Shown piece by piece: positions 20,930 to 28,459 of a DNA stretch of 64,000 nucleotides. Numbering within the stretch: position 1 is the stretch's first letter; the number at the start of each line of letters is the position of its first letter. The DNA is taken from NCBI RefSeq assembly GCF_004217135.1, contig NZ_SHKK01000001.1:5704001-5768000 (forward strand). Direction: 5' to 3'. The position numbers were made by a program, and so were the translations under genes. The notes beneath the pieces were generated by a model. That model saw nothing but the letters and a program-made list of their open reading frames with translations, was not told where the DNA came from and did not search any database. This stretch comes from Micromonospora violae (lineage in GTDB: Bacteria > Actinomycetota > Actinomycetes > Mycobacteriales > Micromonosporaceae).

Positions 20930-20945
20930 GTGCAAGCGGTTGCAC
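20930..20945. promoter_or_regulatory. LacI-type operator-like palindrome
   Basis: GTGCAAGCGGTTGCAC is a perfect palindrome with 6-bp arms. Its core TGCAA-N-CG-N-TTGCA matches the general LacI/GalR-family operator form. It lies 18 nt after the CNNM gene stop and about 140 nt before the NlpC/P60 start. It could also be a small hairpin. Confidence 0.4.
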
Positions 20946-21004
20946 GACAGTGATGGTTACCGCGCTCGCCTTGATTACCGCCTCGAGCTTCCCTAATGTG
21001 GGGC

Positions 21005-21065
21005 ACCGACCGCTGTGGGTCGTCTGCCTCGGCCCTTCCCTCACGCGAGGCGCCCGGCGGTCGGT
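21005..21065 (+). promoter_or_regulatory. Structured 5' leader of the first NlpC/P60 gene, unidentified
   Basis: A 9-bp stem pairs ACCGACCGC (21005-21013) with GCGGTCGGT (21057-21065). It encloses a 6-bp hairpin GCCTCG/CGAGGC (21026-21031 with 21046-21051). The outer stem ends 3 nt before the AAAGGAG ribosome-binding site. It does not show the conserved blocks of the c-di-AMP riboswitch found before the paralogue. Confidence 0.45.
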
Positions 21066-21084
21066 TGCAAAGGAGTCGGTGCCG

Positions 21085-22092
21085 GTGGCAACCATGCCCC
21101 CTCATCGTCACGACCTGTCTGCGTCTGCTCGCTCCGGTGGCCTGCGTCGTGCCGCCCACCGGGTGCTTGTCCTGGTCGCCGCCGCGGCGGTGGGCGCCGG
21201 TTTGTTGACCGCACCGGCGCATGCCGCGCCCACGGTCGACGAGATCGAGGCGCAGATCGACAAGAAGTGGGAGCAGTTGGAGCCCACCATCGAGCAGTAC
21301 AACAAGGTCCGGGCGCAGCTGAAGACAAACCGGAAGAAGTCGGCGGACCTGCAGAAGAAGATCGAGCCGCTGGCCCTGCAGAGCGAGCTGGCGCTCAACC
21401 GGGTCGGCGACCTCGCCTCCCGTTACTACATCTCGGGCCCGTCGCACGACATCGGCGCGCTGCTGGTCAGCGCCAAGCCGGACACGCTCACCGAGCAGCT
21501 CACCATTCTCGACCGGCTCGCCGCGCAGGAGCGCAAGGAGGTCGAGGGTGTGCTGGCCGTGCGGGCCAAGTACGACGGCGAGAAGCAGAAGCTGGACACG
21601 CTGATCGTCACCCAGACCCGGCAGCAGAACGAGCTGGCGGCCAAGAAGAAGCAGATCGACGCCGAGATCAAGCAGCTCGAGGCGGCGATGCCCAAGACCA
21701 CGGTCAAGACGGCGTCCTGCCCGACCATCAACGGAGTGGTCAGCGAGGCGGCCCGTACCGCGATCAAGACCGCCTGCGGGAAGGTCGGCAAGCCGTACGT
21801 CTGGGGCGCCACCGGTCCGAACTCGTTCGACTGCTCGGGGCTGACCCAGTTCGCCTACAAGGCGGCCGGGATCTACCTCACCCACCACACCGGTGACCAG
21901 TGGAACGAGGGCAAGGCCATCGCGCGAGCCGATGCTCGCCCCGGTGACCTGGTCTTCTTCTTCTCCGGCCTGAGTCATGTCGGGCTGTATCTGGGTAACA
22001 ACCAGATGGTGCACGCGCCACGCGCCGGCAAACCGGTGCAGGTGTCCAGCATCAACACCATGCCCGTCGCCGGGTTCCGTAGACCCGGCTGA
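21085..22092 (+). CDS. Secreted NlpC/P60 peptidoglycan endopeptidase (RipA-like)
   Basis: A 335-residue exported hydrolase. An N-terminal signal peptide (hydrophobic VLVLVAAAAVGAGLL, cleavage near AHAAP) leads to a long coiled coil (about 45-200) and a C-terminal NlpC/P60 domain with catalytic Cys in FDCSGL, His in LSHVGLYLG and a third polar residue in MVHAP. These enzymes cut stem peptides (D-Glu-mDAP) during division. GTG 21085 lies 9 nt after AGGAG and is preferred; GTG 21079 and ATG 21094 are possible. The gene is a close paralogue of 24516-25556. Confidence 0.9.
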   Translation: MATMPPHRHDLSASARSGGLRRAAHRVLVLVAAAAVGAGLLTAPAHAAPTVDEIEAQIDKKWEQLEPTIEQYNKVRAQLKTNRKKSADLQKKIEPLALQSELALNRVGDLASRYYISGPSHDIGALLVSAKPDTLTEQLTILDRLAAQERKEVEGVLAVRAKYDGEKQKLDTLIVTQTRQQNELAAKKKQIDAEIKQLEAAMPKTTVKTASCPTINGVVSEAARTAIKTACGKVGKPYVWGATGPNSFDCSGLTQFAYKAAGIYLTHHTGDQWNEGKAIARADARPGDLVFFFSGLSHVGLYLGNNQMVHAPRAGKPVQVSSINTMPVAGFRRPG

Positions 22093-22108
22093 TCCACCCC
22101 GCGCATCA

Positions 22109-22141
22109 CGACGGCCCCCGGTCACCGACCGGGGGCCGTCG
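22109..22141. terminator. Bidirectional terminator between NlpC/P60 and amidase
   Basis: A perfect 15-bp stem (09-23 with 27-41) and 3-nt loop between convergent stop codons. Confidence 0.85.
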
Positions 22142-22148
22142 CGGTTTC

Positions 22149-24131
22149 TCAGCGGGGCGCGCCCACCGGCGACGGCAACAGCTGCACGTCGGCGAGGTCG
22201 ACGTACATGATCCGGTGGCCGAACTGGATCTGCGCGTAACGGTTCTTGCCGCGAATCACCGTCCAGTCACCGGGCGAGGAGCCGTCGAACGTGGTGGCCC
22301 GGTAGTACTCGCCGGCCAGCACCGCGCCGACGGCGTACCGCTGCCCGGCGGCCAGGGTGTACTGCAACGGCGAGATCGTCTGGTAGGGAACCCCGTCCGG
22401 GTACGCCGACTGCTCGGGATACGCCCGTCCGTAGACCGGGACGGTGGCCCGTCCGGGTTTCGGCGTGGCCACGACGCCGACGGTCCAGCTGGCGGTCGGG
22501 GCGGACGCCGGGTTGTGGAACCAGGCCCGTTGCCCGAGATACCAGATCGCCGTCCAGTCGCCCTGCCGCCCGGCCAGCGCGTACGTCTGCCCGGCGGATG
22601 CCCGGGCCCCGTGGTCCGACACGACCATCGTGTTCGGGCTGCCGTCCGGGCGTAGCGCGATGTCGTTGACCAGCGGTGCGTCCGCGGACGGCGCGCTGCG
22701 GAGCACCACCGCTGAGGAGCCCCGCGGCGCGCACGGCACACCCGCGGTGACGCAGCCGGTGAACGCCGGCTGGTTGGTGGCGAAGTCCGGGTCGATCCGG
22801 ACCAGCCCGGTGGCCGGGGTGCCGGTGTCCAGTCGAGGTGCGTGCAGCAGGTCGAAGTAGTGCGTCCAGTCCCAGTACGGCCCCGGATCCCAGTGCATTC
22901 CCCGTACGGTCGAGGCGATGGTGCCGGGCACGTTGTCGTGGCCGATGATGTGTTGGCGGTCCAGTGGGATGCCCAGCCGCAGCGCCAGGTGCCGGACCAG
23001 CTTCGCCGAGGTCCGGTACATCGCCTCCGTGTACCAGGTCCCCTGCGCCGCGAAGCCCTCGTGTTCCAGCCCGATCGACTTCGCGTTCACGTACCAGTTG
23101 CCGGCGTGCCAGCCGACGTCCTTGGTCTTCACGTGCTGGGCGATGTGCCCGTCGACCGAGCGCAGCGAGTAGTGCCAGCTCACGTAGGTCGGGTCCTGGA
23201 CGAGTTGCAGGGTCGTCGCCCAACTCGCCTCGGTGTCGTGGATGACGATGTACTCGATCTTCTGCCGGGCGGGCCGGTCGGAGAGGTCGTGGTTGCCGTA
23301 GTCCCCGTCGCCGAACGCCTCGTAAGGTGCCGGGATCCACTCGCAGGAGATGGTGCGTGGGCACTCCACCCCGTCCGGGCGGGCCAGCCGGCGCAGGCCC
23401 AGCCGGTCCAACCAGGAACGCTCGGGCCGCACCGTACGGGCCGGCAGGGTGATCCGCTGGCCGTCGTCGGTCACCCGGGACTCGCCCGCGCCGATGGTGG
23501 TGAAGACCTCGTCGGCGAAGGCCGCGGCCGCGTCGGCGCTGTCCGCGCCGGAGTACCGGGCCACCGCGCCGTACCAGGTCGCCGGGTCGGTGTCGGCACC
23601 GACCGGCGCGCCCAGATCCCTCTGGTACGCGGCCAGCAGCGCGGCTCCACCCCGGATGTTGAGGCCCGCGTCGGCGCGCAGCGCCTCAGGGGCGACGCCG
23701 GTCAGCGTGGCGGCGGCATCCACGGTCTGCAACGCGGCGGTGGACGGCCCGGGGGCGGCCACGGGCCGGGGTGCGGGCACCCGGGCGGGACGGGAGTCGT
23801 CGCCGCGGGGGTCCTCGGCACCGGCGTCGTGGTGACCACGCCCGGGCAGGGCGGTCACGTGCCGCGCGTCGGTCAGGTGCATCGGGCCGTAGCCGCCACT
23901 CGTGCTGGGTGTGCCGGCGTTGGTGTCCCAGCGGGACTCCAGGTAGGAGACGCCGAGCAGGACGACGCTGGGCACGCCGTACTCGGTGGCCGCGTCGGCG
24001 TACTGCTGTTGGCGGCCGATGGTGGGCGCGGCGGTGGCCGGGCCGACGGAGAGTGGCACCGTGGTCGCGGCGGCGACCACGGTGGCGGCGAGCAGTGCGC
24101 GCCAACCCGTCGACAGGGTGGGATGGTGCAT
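22149..24131 (-). CDS. Secreted N-acetylmuramoyl-L-alanine amidase (Amidase_2 type)
   Basis: A 660-residue exported protein. A signal peptide (LLAATVVAAATTVPLSV, cleavage near ATAAP) is followed by a lytic-transglycosylase-like helical region (about 40-220), a linker, and an Amidase_2 domain with zinc and catalytic residues in YIVIHDTEAS, the GLEHEGFAA motif and IIGHDNVPG. The C-terminal 200 residues look like SH3-type wall-binding repeats (SDGARASAGQTYAL-like and TWAA-type segments). It removes stem peptides from muramic acid. The ATG has AGGGGG upstream. It is divergent from the riboswitch-controlled NlpC/P60 gene. Confidence 0.85.
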   Translation of the reverse strand: MHHPTLSTGWRALLAATVVAAATTVPLSVGPATAAPTIGRQQQYADAATEYGVPSVVLLGVSYLESRWDTNAGTPSTSGGYGPMHLTDARHVTALPGRGHHDAGAEDPRGDDSRPARVPAPRPVAAPGPSTAALQTVDAAATLTGVAPEALRADAGLNIRGGAALLAAYQRDLGAPVGADTDPATWYGAVARYSGADSADAAAAFADEVFTTIGAGESRVTDDGQRITLPARTVRPERSWLDRLGLRRLARPDGVECPRTISCEWIPAPYEAFGDGDYGNHDLSDRPARQKIEYIVIHDTEASWATTLQLVQDPTYVSWHYSLRSVDGHIAQHVKTKDVGWHAGNWYVNAKSIGLEHEGFAAQGTWYTEAMYRTSAKLVRHLALRLGIPLDRQHIIGHDNVPGTIASTVRGMHWDPGPYWDWTHYFDLLHAPRLDTGTPATGLVRIDPDFATNQPAFTGCVTAGVPCAPRGSSAVVLRSAPSADAPLVNDIALRPDGSPNTMVVSDHGARASAGQTYALAGRQGDWTAIWYLGQRAWFHNPASAPTASWTVGVVATPKPGRATVPVYGRAYPEQSAYPDGVPYQTISPLQYTLAAGQRYAVGAVLAGEYYRATTFDGSSPGDWTVIRGKNRYAQIQFGHRIMYVDLADVQLLPSPVGAPR

Positions 24132-24289
24132 CGAACCCCCTAGATTCTCGCGGAGTGCGGTCAGGTCACCATCGCGCCGCCCGGGAGCTCAGGTCAATAC
24201 CTTTCTATTTATCGAAGTTTGCGGAAAGAATTCTTCACACACGGTCGGTGACCTCGCCCAATCGGTACGGAGTGTCACGGCCGCACGGG

Positions 24290-24319
24290 TTGCGGATCGG
24301 TAACGAGCGTCTCTACTCT
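24290..24319 (+). promoter_or_regulatory. Promoter of the riboswitch-NlpC/P60 transcript
   Basis: TTGCGG (24290-24295) and TACTCT (24314-24319) are spaced by 18 bp, placing the start near 24326, just before the aptamer. Confidence 0.45.
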
Positions 24320-24374
24320 GGTCATTCGTCGGCCCGACAGCAGCTCCGCCCAGCCCGGGCGGTAACGGACCGAC

Positions 24375-24490
24375 ACCGCCGAGTCGTTTCCGAACGAACC
24401 GGGGACCCACGTCCCTCGGGGTGAATCCGCAGCCACTGCGGTAGGGCGCCGACTTCCCGCCCGAACCCGTCAGCTAACCCGGTAGGCGGT
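24375..24490 (+). promoter_or_regulatory. c-di-AMP riboswitch (ydaO/yuaA class)
   Basis: The conserved blocks of the class are all visible: GGGGACCCA, TCGGGGTGAATCCGC, GGTAGGGC, CCCGAACCCGTCAGCTAACC and GTAGGCGG. P1 forms between CCGCC at 24376-24380 and GGCGG at 24485-24489. In actinobacteria this riboswitch class is known to control rpf and NlpC/P60 wall hydrolases, normally turning them off when c-di-AMP is high. It lies 25 nt upstream of the coding start. Confidence 0.93.
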
Positions 24491-24515
24491 CAGGAAGAAG
24501 GAGTACGGAACCCCG

Positions 24516-25556
24516 GTGGCACTCCATGCCCCGCGGCCGTCGTCCGAGCGGCCGGCATCAGCCGGCCCGTCGTCGATCGCGCCGCGCCCACGCTGGTCCC
24601 GCTTCACCACCGCTCTCGCCGCGCTGGCCGGCGTCGCCGTCGTCCTGACCGGCAGTGCCACGGCGGCCCACGCCGACCCGTCGGTCGCCGAGATCGAACG
24701 CCAGATCGACGCCGACTGGAACAAGCTCGAACCGATCATCGAACGGCACAACGCCACCCGCACCGACCTCGCCGCGAAGCGCAAGCAGGCCGACGCGCTG
24801 GCCGCCCGGATCGCTCCGCTGGAGCGCCAGGTCGACGCCGCGATGGACAAGGTCGGTGCCCTGGCCGCCCGCGCCTACATGGGTGAGAACGTCTCGACCG
24901 TCAACGCCGTGCTGGGCAGTCGGTCGCCCAGCGAGGTGGTCGGCCAGCTCGAAATGCTCGACCGCTTCGCGCACAACCAGCAGAAGGACGTACGCCAGGT
25001 GGCCGACCTGCGCGACCAGCTGGCCGCGCAGAAGGCGCCGTTGGACGAGATGGTGACCCAGCTGGCCCGTACCGAAGCTCAGTTGGCGGCGAAGAAGAAG
25101 CAGATCAACGAGGAGATCGACCGCCTGCAGAAGCTGCGCCTCAAGGTGTACGGCAACGGCGGCGGCGGTCCGCTGCGCCCGGCACCCTGCCCGGGTAGCT
25201 ACCCCGGCGGCGCCGCAGGCACCGCGGTCAAGTTCGCCTGCGCGCAGATCGGCAAGCCCTACGTCTGGGGTGCCGAGGGCCCGAACTCGTACGACTGCTC
25301 CGGGCTGATGCTGGCCGCCTGGGCGAAGGCCGGCGTGTCCCTGCCGCACAACGCCGCCGCGCAGAGCCGGGTCACGAAGAACGTCAGCAGGGGCGACCTA
25401 CGCCCCGGCGACCTGGTCTTCTACTACAGCGACATCCACCACGTCGGCATGTACGTCGGCGGCGGCTGGGTGGTGCACGCCTCGCAGGCCGGGCAGCCGG
25501 TCAAGATGAAGAAGGTCGACGACGGCCCGATCCACAGCTACGGCCGTCCAGGCTGA
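24516..25556 (+). CDS. Secreted NlpC/P60 peptidoglycan endopeptidase under c-di-AMP riboswitch
   Basis: A 346-residue exported hydrolase. A signal peptide (LAALAGVAVVLTGSATAAHA) precedes a coiled-coil region (about 50-215) and the NlpC/P60 domain with Cys in YDCSGLM, His in HHVGMYVGGG and a third residue in VVHAS. It is a paralogue of the gene at 21085, sharing the EIExQID start of the coiled coil. GTG at 24516 is the only usual start before the signal; GAAGGAG is 13 nt upstream, which is long. Expression should respond to c-di-AMP through the leader. Confidence 0.9.
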   Translation: MALHAPRPSSERPASAGPSSIAPRPRWSRFTTALAALAGVAVVLTGSATAAHADPSVAEIERQIDADWNKLEPIIERHNATRTDLAAKRKQADALAARIAPLERQVDAAMDKVGALAARAYMGENVSTVNAVLGSRSPSEVVGQLEMLDRFAHNQQKDVRQVADLRDQLAAQKAPLDEMVTQLARTEAQLAAKKKQINEEIDRLQKLRLKVYGNGGGGPLRPAPCPGSYPGGAAGTAVKFACAQIGKPYVWGAEGPNSYDCSGLMLAAWAKAGVSLPHNAAAQSRVTKNVSRGDLRPGDLVFYYSDIHHVGMYVGGGWVVHASQAGQPVKMKKVDDGPIHSYGRPG

Positions 25557-25569
25557 CCCCGGATGACCG

Positions 25570-25603
25570 GAGGGCCCGTCGCGATCCGTCGCGGCGGGCC
25601 CTC
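25570..25603. terminator. Terminator between NlpC/P60 and dcd
   Basis: A 15-bp stem (70-84 with 89-603, one G/T pair) with a TCCG loop, between convergent genes. Confidence 0.8.
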
Positions 25604-25617
25604 GTCGTTCTGGTGTG

Positions 25618-25645
25618 TCAGCGGGTGGGCCTCAGCGGGTGGGCC
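25618..25645. repeat. 14-bp tandem duplication after dcd
   Basis: Two exact copies of TCAGCGGGTGGGCC abut each other, and a third partial copy includes the dcd stop. It looks like slippage at the 3' end of dcd. Confidence 0.7.
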
Positions 25646-26224
25646 TCAGCGCGTTGGCCAGGTGCGCCAGTGCTGCCAGGCGCGGCTGGGGGTCGGCCCC
25701 CGCTGACCCTGGTAGCGCGAGCCGTAGACCACCGAGCCGTACGGGTGCTCGGCCGGCGAGGAGAGCCGGAAAATGCAGAGCTGCCCGATCTTCATGCCCG
25801 GCCACAGGGTGATCGGAAGGTTCGCCACGTTCGAGAGCTCCAGCGTCACGTGGCCGGAGAAGCCCGGGTCGATGAAGCCGGCGGTGGAGTGGGTGAGCAG
25901 CCCGAGCCGACCCAGGGAGCTCTTGCCCTCCAGGCGGCCGGCGAGCTGGTCACCCAGCGAGATGACCTCCAGTGTCGAGGCGAGCACGAACTCCCCCGGG
26001 TGCAGCACGAACGGCTCGCCGTCGGGGACCTCGACCACCGACGTCAGGTCGTCCTGCTGCATGGCGGGATCGATGTGGGTGTAGAGGTGGTTGTTGAAGA
26101 CCCGGAACAGCCGGTCGAGTCGGACGTCGATGCTGGACGGTTGAACCAGGGTGGGCTCGAACGGCTCCAGGCCCAGCGTGCCGGCCTTGATCTCGGAGAC
26201 CAGGTCGCGGTCGGAGAGCAGCAT
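25646..26224 (-). CDS. dcd: dCTP deaminase (possibly bifunctional with dUTPase)
   Basis: A 192-residue enzyme of the Dcd/Dut trimer family that converts dCTP to dUTP, or directly to dUMP in the bifunctional actinobacterial form. Motifs include [43 protein letters not shown] and [15 protein letters not shown]. Length equals that of M. tuberculosis Dcd-Dut. The ATG at 26224 has GGTGG upstream. It is divergent from the PPOX-type gene across a 99-bp spacer that carries an SOS-like box. Confidence 0.93.
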   Translation of the reverse strand: MLLSDRDLVSEIKAGTLGLEPFEPTLVQPSSIDVRLDRLFRVFNNHLYTHIDPAMQQDDLTSVVEVPDGEPFVLHPGEFVLASTLEVISLGDQLAGRLEGKSSLGRLGLLTHSTAGFIDPGFSGHVTLELSNVANLPITLWPGMKIGQLCIFRLSSPAEHPYGSVVYGSRYQGQRGPTPSRAWQHWRTWPTR

Positions 26225-26295
26225 CGGACCACCATAGCCGCGTTGCCAAAAGTCGCCAGATTCGGTGCCGGTGACCAGCGCGTCGAGGTCGCTGG

Positions 26296-26317
26296 TCGTA
26301 CATTTGTTCGATAGAAT
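26296..26317 (+). promoter_or_regulatory. LexA/SOS-box-like site overlapping a leaderless promoter
   Basis: TCGTACATTTGTTCGA (26296-26311) matches the actinobacterial SOS box TCGAAC-N4-GTTCGA at 11 of 12 fixed positions. It abuts a -10 box TAGAAT (26312-26317), which ends 6 nt before the ATG of the next gene, so the message would start at the ATG. A repressor here would block that promoter. Confidence 0.6.
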
Positions 26318-26323
26318 GCCCAC

Positions 26324-26881
26324 ATGGCTTCCTGGTCCGAATTCGCCGCCGACGAGCCCCGACTCGCCGACGGGATCCGCGTTCTCCTCCAGCAGTACGG
26401 GCCGGGCTTTGGCTACCTGGCCACGGTCCGTGCCGACGGCGGGCCCCGCGTCCATCCGGTCTCCCCGGTCATCACCGCCGAGGGGCTGTTCTGCTTCATC
26501 ATCGACTCTCCCAAGCGCCGCGACCTCGAACGTGACGGCCGTTACGCGCTGCACTCGTTCCCCCCGGAGGAGAGCGACGACGAGGCGTACGTGGCGGGGC
26601 GCGCCCGTCCGGTGACCGATCCGGTCCGGGTGGCACAGTTGGCGCAGAGCGCCCGGGCCGAGCCGCAGGCCGACTGGCGGCTCTTCGAGTTCACCGTCGA
26701 CGTGGCGATGCTCACCCGCCGTGAGCAGCAGATCACGGGCATTCCGGGCCGCGCGCCGGGTCGACCGGCCGTTCGGGTCTGGCTCGACCCCCACGCCCCG
26801 TCGGCGTCCGCCGCCCCACTCGCCGTCCCGCAGGCGCGCCCGACCCGCCTCAGCCGCGACGTCCAGTGCACAGCCGCCTGA
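26324..26881 (+). CDS. Pyridoxamine 5'-phosphate oxidase-fold (FMN or F420-binding) protein
   Basis: A 185-residue protein of the split beta-barrel flavin-binding fold. Typical segments are [45 protein letters not shown] and a C-terminal FEFTVDVA. Members reduce or oxidise small molecules with FMN or F420, or degrade heme; the substrate is not predictable. It appears to be transcribed without a leader and is preceded by an SOS-like box, so it may be induced by DNA damage. Confidence 0.78.
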   Translation: MASWSEFAADEPRLADGIRVLLQQYGPGFGYLATVRADGGPRVHPVSPVITAEGLFCFIIDSPKRRDLERDGRYALHSFPPEESDDEAYVAGRARPVTDPVRVAQLAQSARAEPQADWRLFEFTVDVAMLTRREQQITGIPGRAPGRPAVRVWLDPHAPSASAAPLAVPQARPTRLSRDVQCTAA

Positions 26882-26892
26882 CCACGCCATGA

Positions 26893-26963
26893 TCCACTCG
26901 GTTTCCGTGAAGTCGGGGTGTCCCAGCGCTCCGGACACCCCGACTTTCAGAAAGTCGAGTGGA
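26893..26963. repeat. Composite palindromic element
   Basis: A 14-bp stem (26910-26923 with 26933-26946; arm AAGTCGGGGTGTCC) is nested within an 8-bp outer stem (TCCACTCG at 26893-26900 with CGAGTGGA at 26956-26963). The tidy nested structure suggests a REP-like dispersed element rather than only a terminator, though it would also end the PPOX transcript. Confidence 0.6.
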
Positions 26964-27064
26964 CCAACCCGGGCCGCCCCGGGTCGTGCGGTATGTGGAC
27001 ACCTCCAGCCGGCAGGGGTACCTGGGTGCACGGGCACGACGACTCGGGTACAGTGGTGCCGCTT

Positions 27065-27138
27065 GCGGGTGTAGTTCAATGGCAGAACATCAGCTTCCCA
27101 AGCTGACAGTGCGGGTTCGATTCCCGTCACCCGCTCCA
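27065..27138 (+). tRNA. tRNA-Gly (anticodon CCC)
   Basis: A 74-nt cloverleaf with acceptor GCGGGTG/CACCCGC, anticodon stem TCAGC/GCTGA around TTCCCAA, giving anticodon CCC, and T arm GCGGGTTCGATTCCCGT. The 3' CCA is encoded. Confidence 0.95.
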
Positions 27139-27141
27139 CCG

Positions 27142-27184
27142 CGAAGGCCCTGGCCAGGACGACAGTCCCGAGCCGGGGCCTTCG
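27142..27184 (+). terminator. Terminator after tRNA-Gly
   Basis: A stem of 13 bp (42-54 with 72-84, one G/T pair) begins 4 nt after the tRNA. Confidence 0.7.
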
Positions 27185-27226
27185 ACGTTGCGGCGGCCTG
27201 CATCCCCGGACGGAGACAGCGCTCGC

Positions 27227-27250
27227 ACCTGCGAGCGCTGCGGCCCCTAT
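27227..27250 (-). terminator. Hairpin at the end of the S66 peptidase gene
   Basis: A 10-bp stem (27-36 with 41-50) with an ACCT loop overlaps the stop codon region of the minus-strand gene. Confidence 0.55.
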
Positions 27251-28296
27251 CGGTAGTCGGCGTAGATCCGACGCTCCACGCCATCGACGGTGACCGGGCC
27301 GCCGTGGGGAAGGATCCACTGCGGTCTGGTGTGGCCGAACGGGACGCCGACGCAGACGACGGCTTCCGGGTTGTAGCGGGTCACCACGTCGACGACGGTG
27401 TCCCGCTGCTGCTCGCGTAGCCGTGCCCGATCAGCAGCCGGGGGGCGACGGGTGTGGTCGGAGACCGGCGGACGGGCGACCAGGACCGCGTCGACGGCGC
27501 TGAGCAGGCCGCGTTCGCCCAGTGCGCGGACGATCCAGCCGACCTCGCGGGCGGGGAGGAGCTTCTCCGACGTTTCGATGATCAGCACCCCGCCGTGCAG
27601 TACCTCCGGGGGGAACGGGAAGCGCCCTGCCGTCAGGACCCACTGAATGACCTCCAGGCAGCCGCCCCAACTGGGGCCGGTAACGGTGCGGGAGGGCCCG
27701 TGCCAGCTCCACGGCTCGGTTGGTTCGCGCTCTCCGAAGGACTTCAACGCCTGCGGGTCTGCCCAGTCGATCCCGACGTCCTCGGACTCACCCGGATCGG
27801 TGATCTCCAGTCGTTCCCCGGTGAGCAGTGCGGCCCGCAGCGACCGGACGTGAACGTCGTCCACGGCCGGCCCGGGGCCGAGGTGCACCTGGGAGGATCC
27901 GCCGTAGAAGCTGGCGATGCCGTGGCCCCAGAGCCAGTGGTGCAGGTTGGTGTTGTCGCTGGTGCCGAGGAACGGCTTCGGGTCGGCTCGGGCCAGGTCG
28001 GCGTCCAGGTGGGGGATGACAGTGATCTGGTCCTCGCCCCCGACGACGGCGAGGATGCCGCGTACCTGGGGGTCTGCGAAGGCGGCGTTGATGTCCGCCG
28101 CACGCGCTGCCGCGCTCGCACCCACCTGGCGGGTGGTGGGGTATTCGACCGGAACGAGGCCGGTCAGGTCGGCGAGGCGTCGCATGGCCTGCTCGTGAAT
28201 CGCTGGATAGGCACCAGCCGCAGCGAAGGACGGCGAAAGGACCGCGAGGTGGTCACCGGGTTGCGCCTTCCGGGGACGAACAAGCTCATGCACCAT
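27247..28296 (-). CDS. MccF-like S66 family serine peptidase (LD-carboxypeptidase fold)
   Basis: A 349-residue cytoplasmic peptidase. The nucleophile elbow is [11 protein letters not shown] (S113) and the Glu and His of the S66 triad are seen in [10 protein letters not shown] (E241 or E244) and FGHTRPQW (H322). The sequence follows the MccF branch, which cleaves aminoacyl-nucleotide antibiotics such as processed microcin C, rather than the wall-recycling LdcA branch. The ATG at 28296 is used; a TTG at 28308 would add four residues. It is divergent from an AfsR-like regulator and an exporter, which would suit a self-protection role. Confidence 0.82.
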   Translation of the reverse strand: MVHELVRPRKAQPGDHLAVLSPSFAAAGAYPAIHEQAMRRLADLTGLVPVEYPTTRQVGASAAARAADINAAFADPQVRGILAVVGGEDQITVIPHLDADLARADPKPFLGTSDNTNLHHWLWGHGIASFYGGSSQVHLGPGPAVDDVHVRSLRAALLTGERLEITDPGESEDVGIDWADPQALKSFGEREPTEPWSWHGPSRTVTGPSWGGCLEVIQWVLTAGRFPFPPEVLHGGVLIIETSEKLLPAREVGWIVRALGERGLLSAVDAVLVARPPVSDHTRRPPAADRARLREQQRDTVVDVVTRYNPEAVVCVGVPFGHTRPQWILPHGGPVTVDGVERRIYADYR

Positions 28297-28459
28297 GTCG
28301 AGATCCAACAGGTCTGCCAGCCGGTGCGCATCTCATTTGTGACAGGTTCCAGGAGAACCACGGCGGCGTCGACCAAGCGGAACGACTCGGCGGCTGGCTG
28401 GCTGTGGTGCAGGTACGGGCAACACAAATGCGTCTCATCTTCATGGCAAGATCTGCCAG

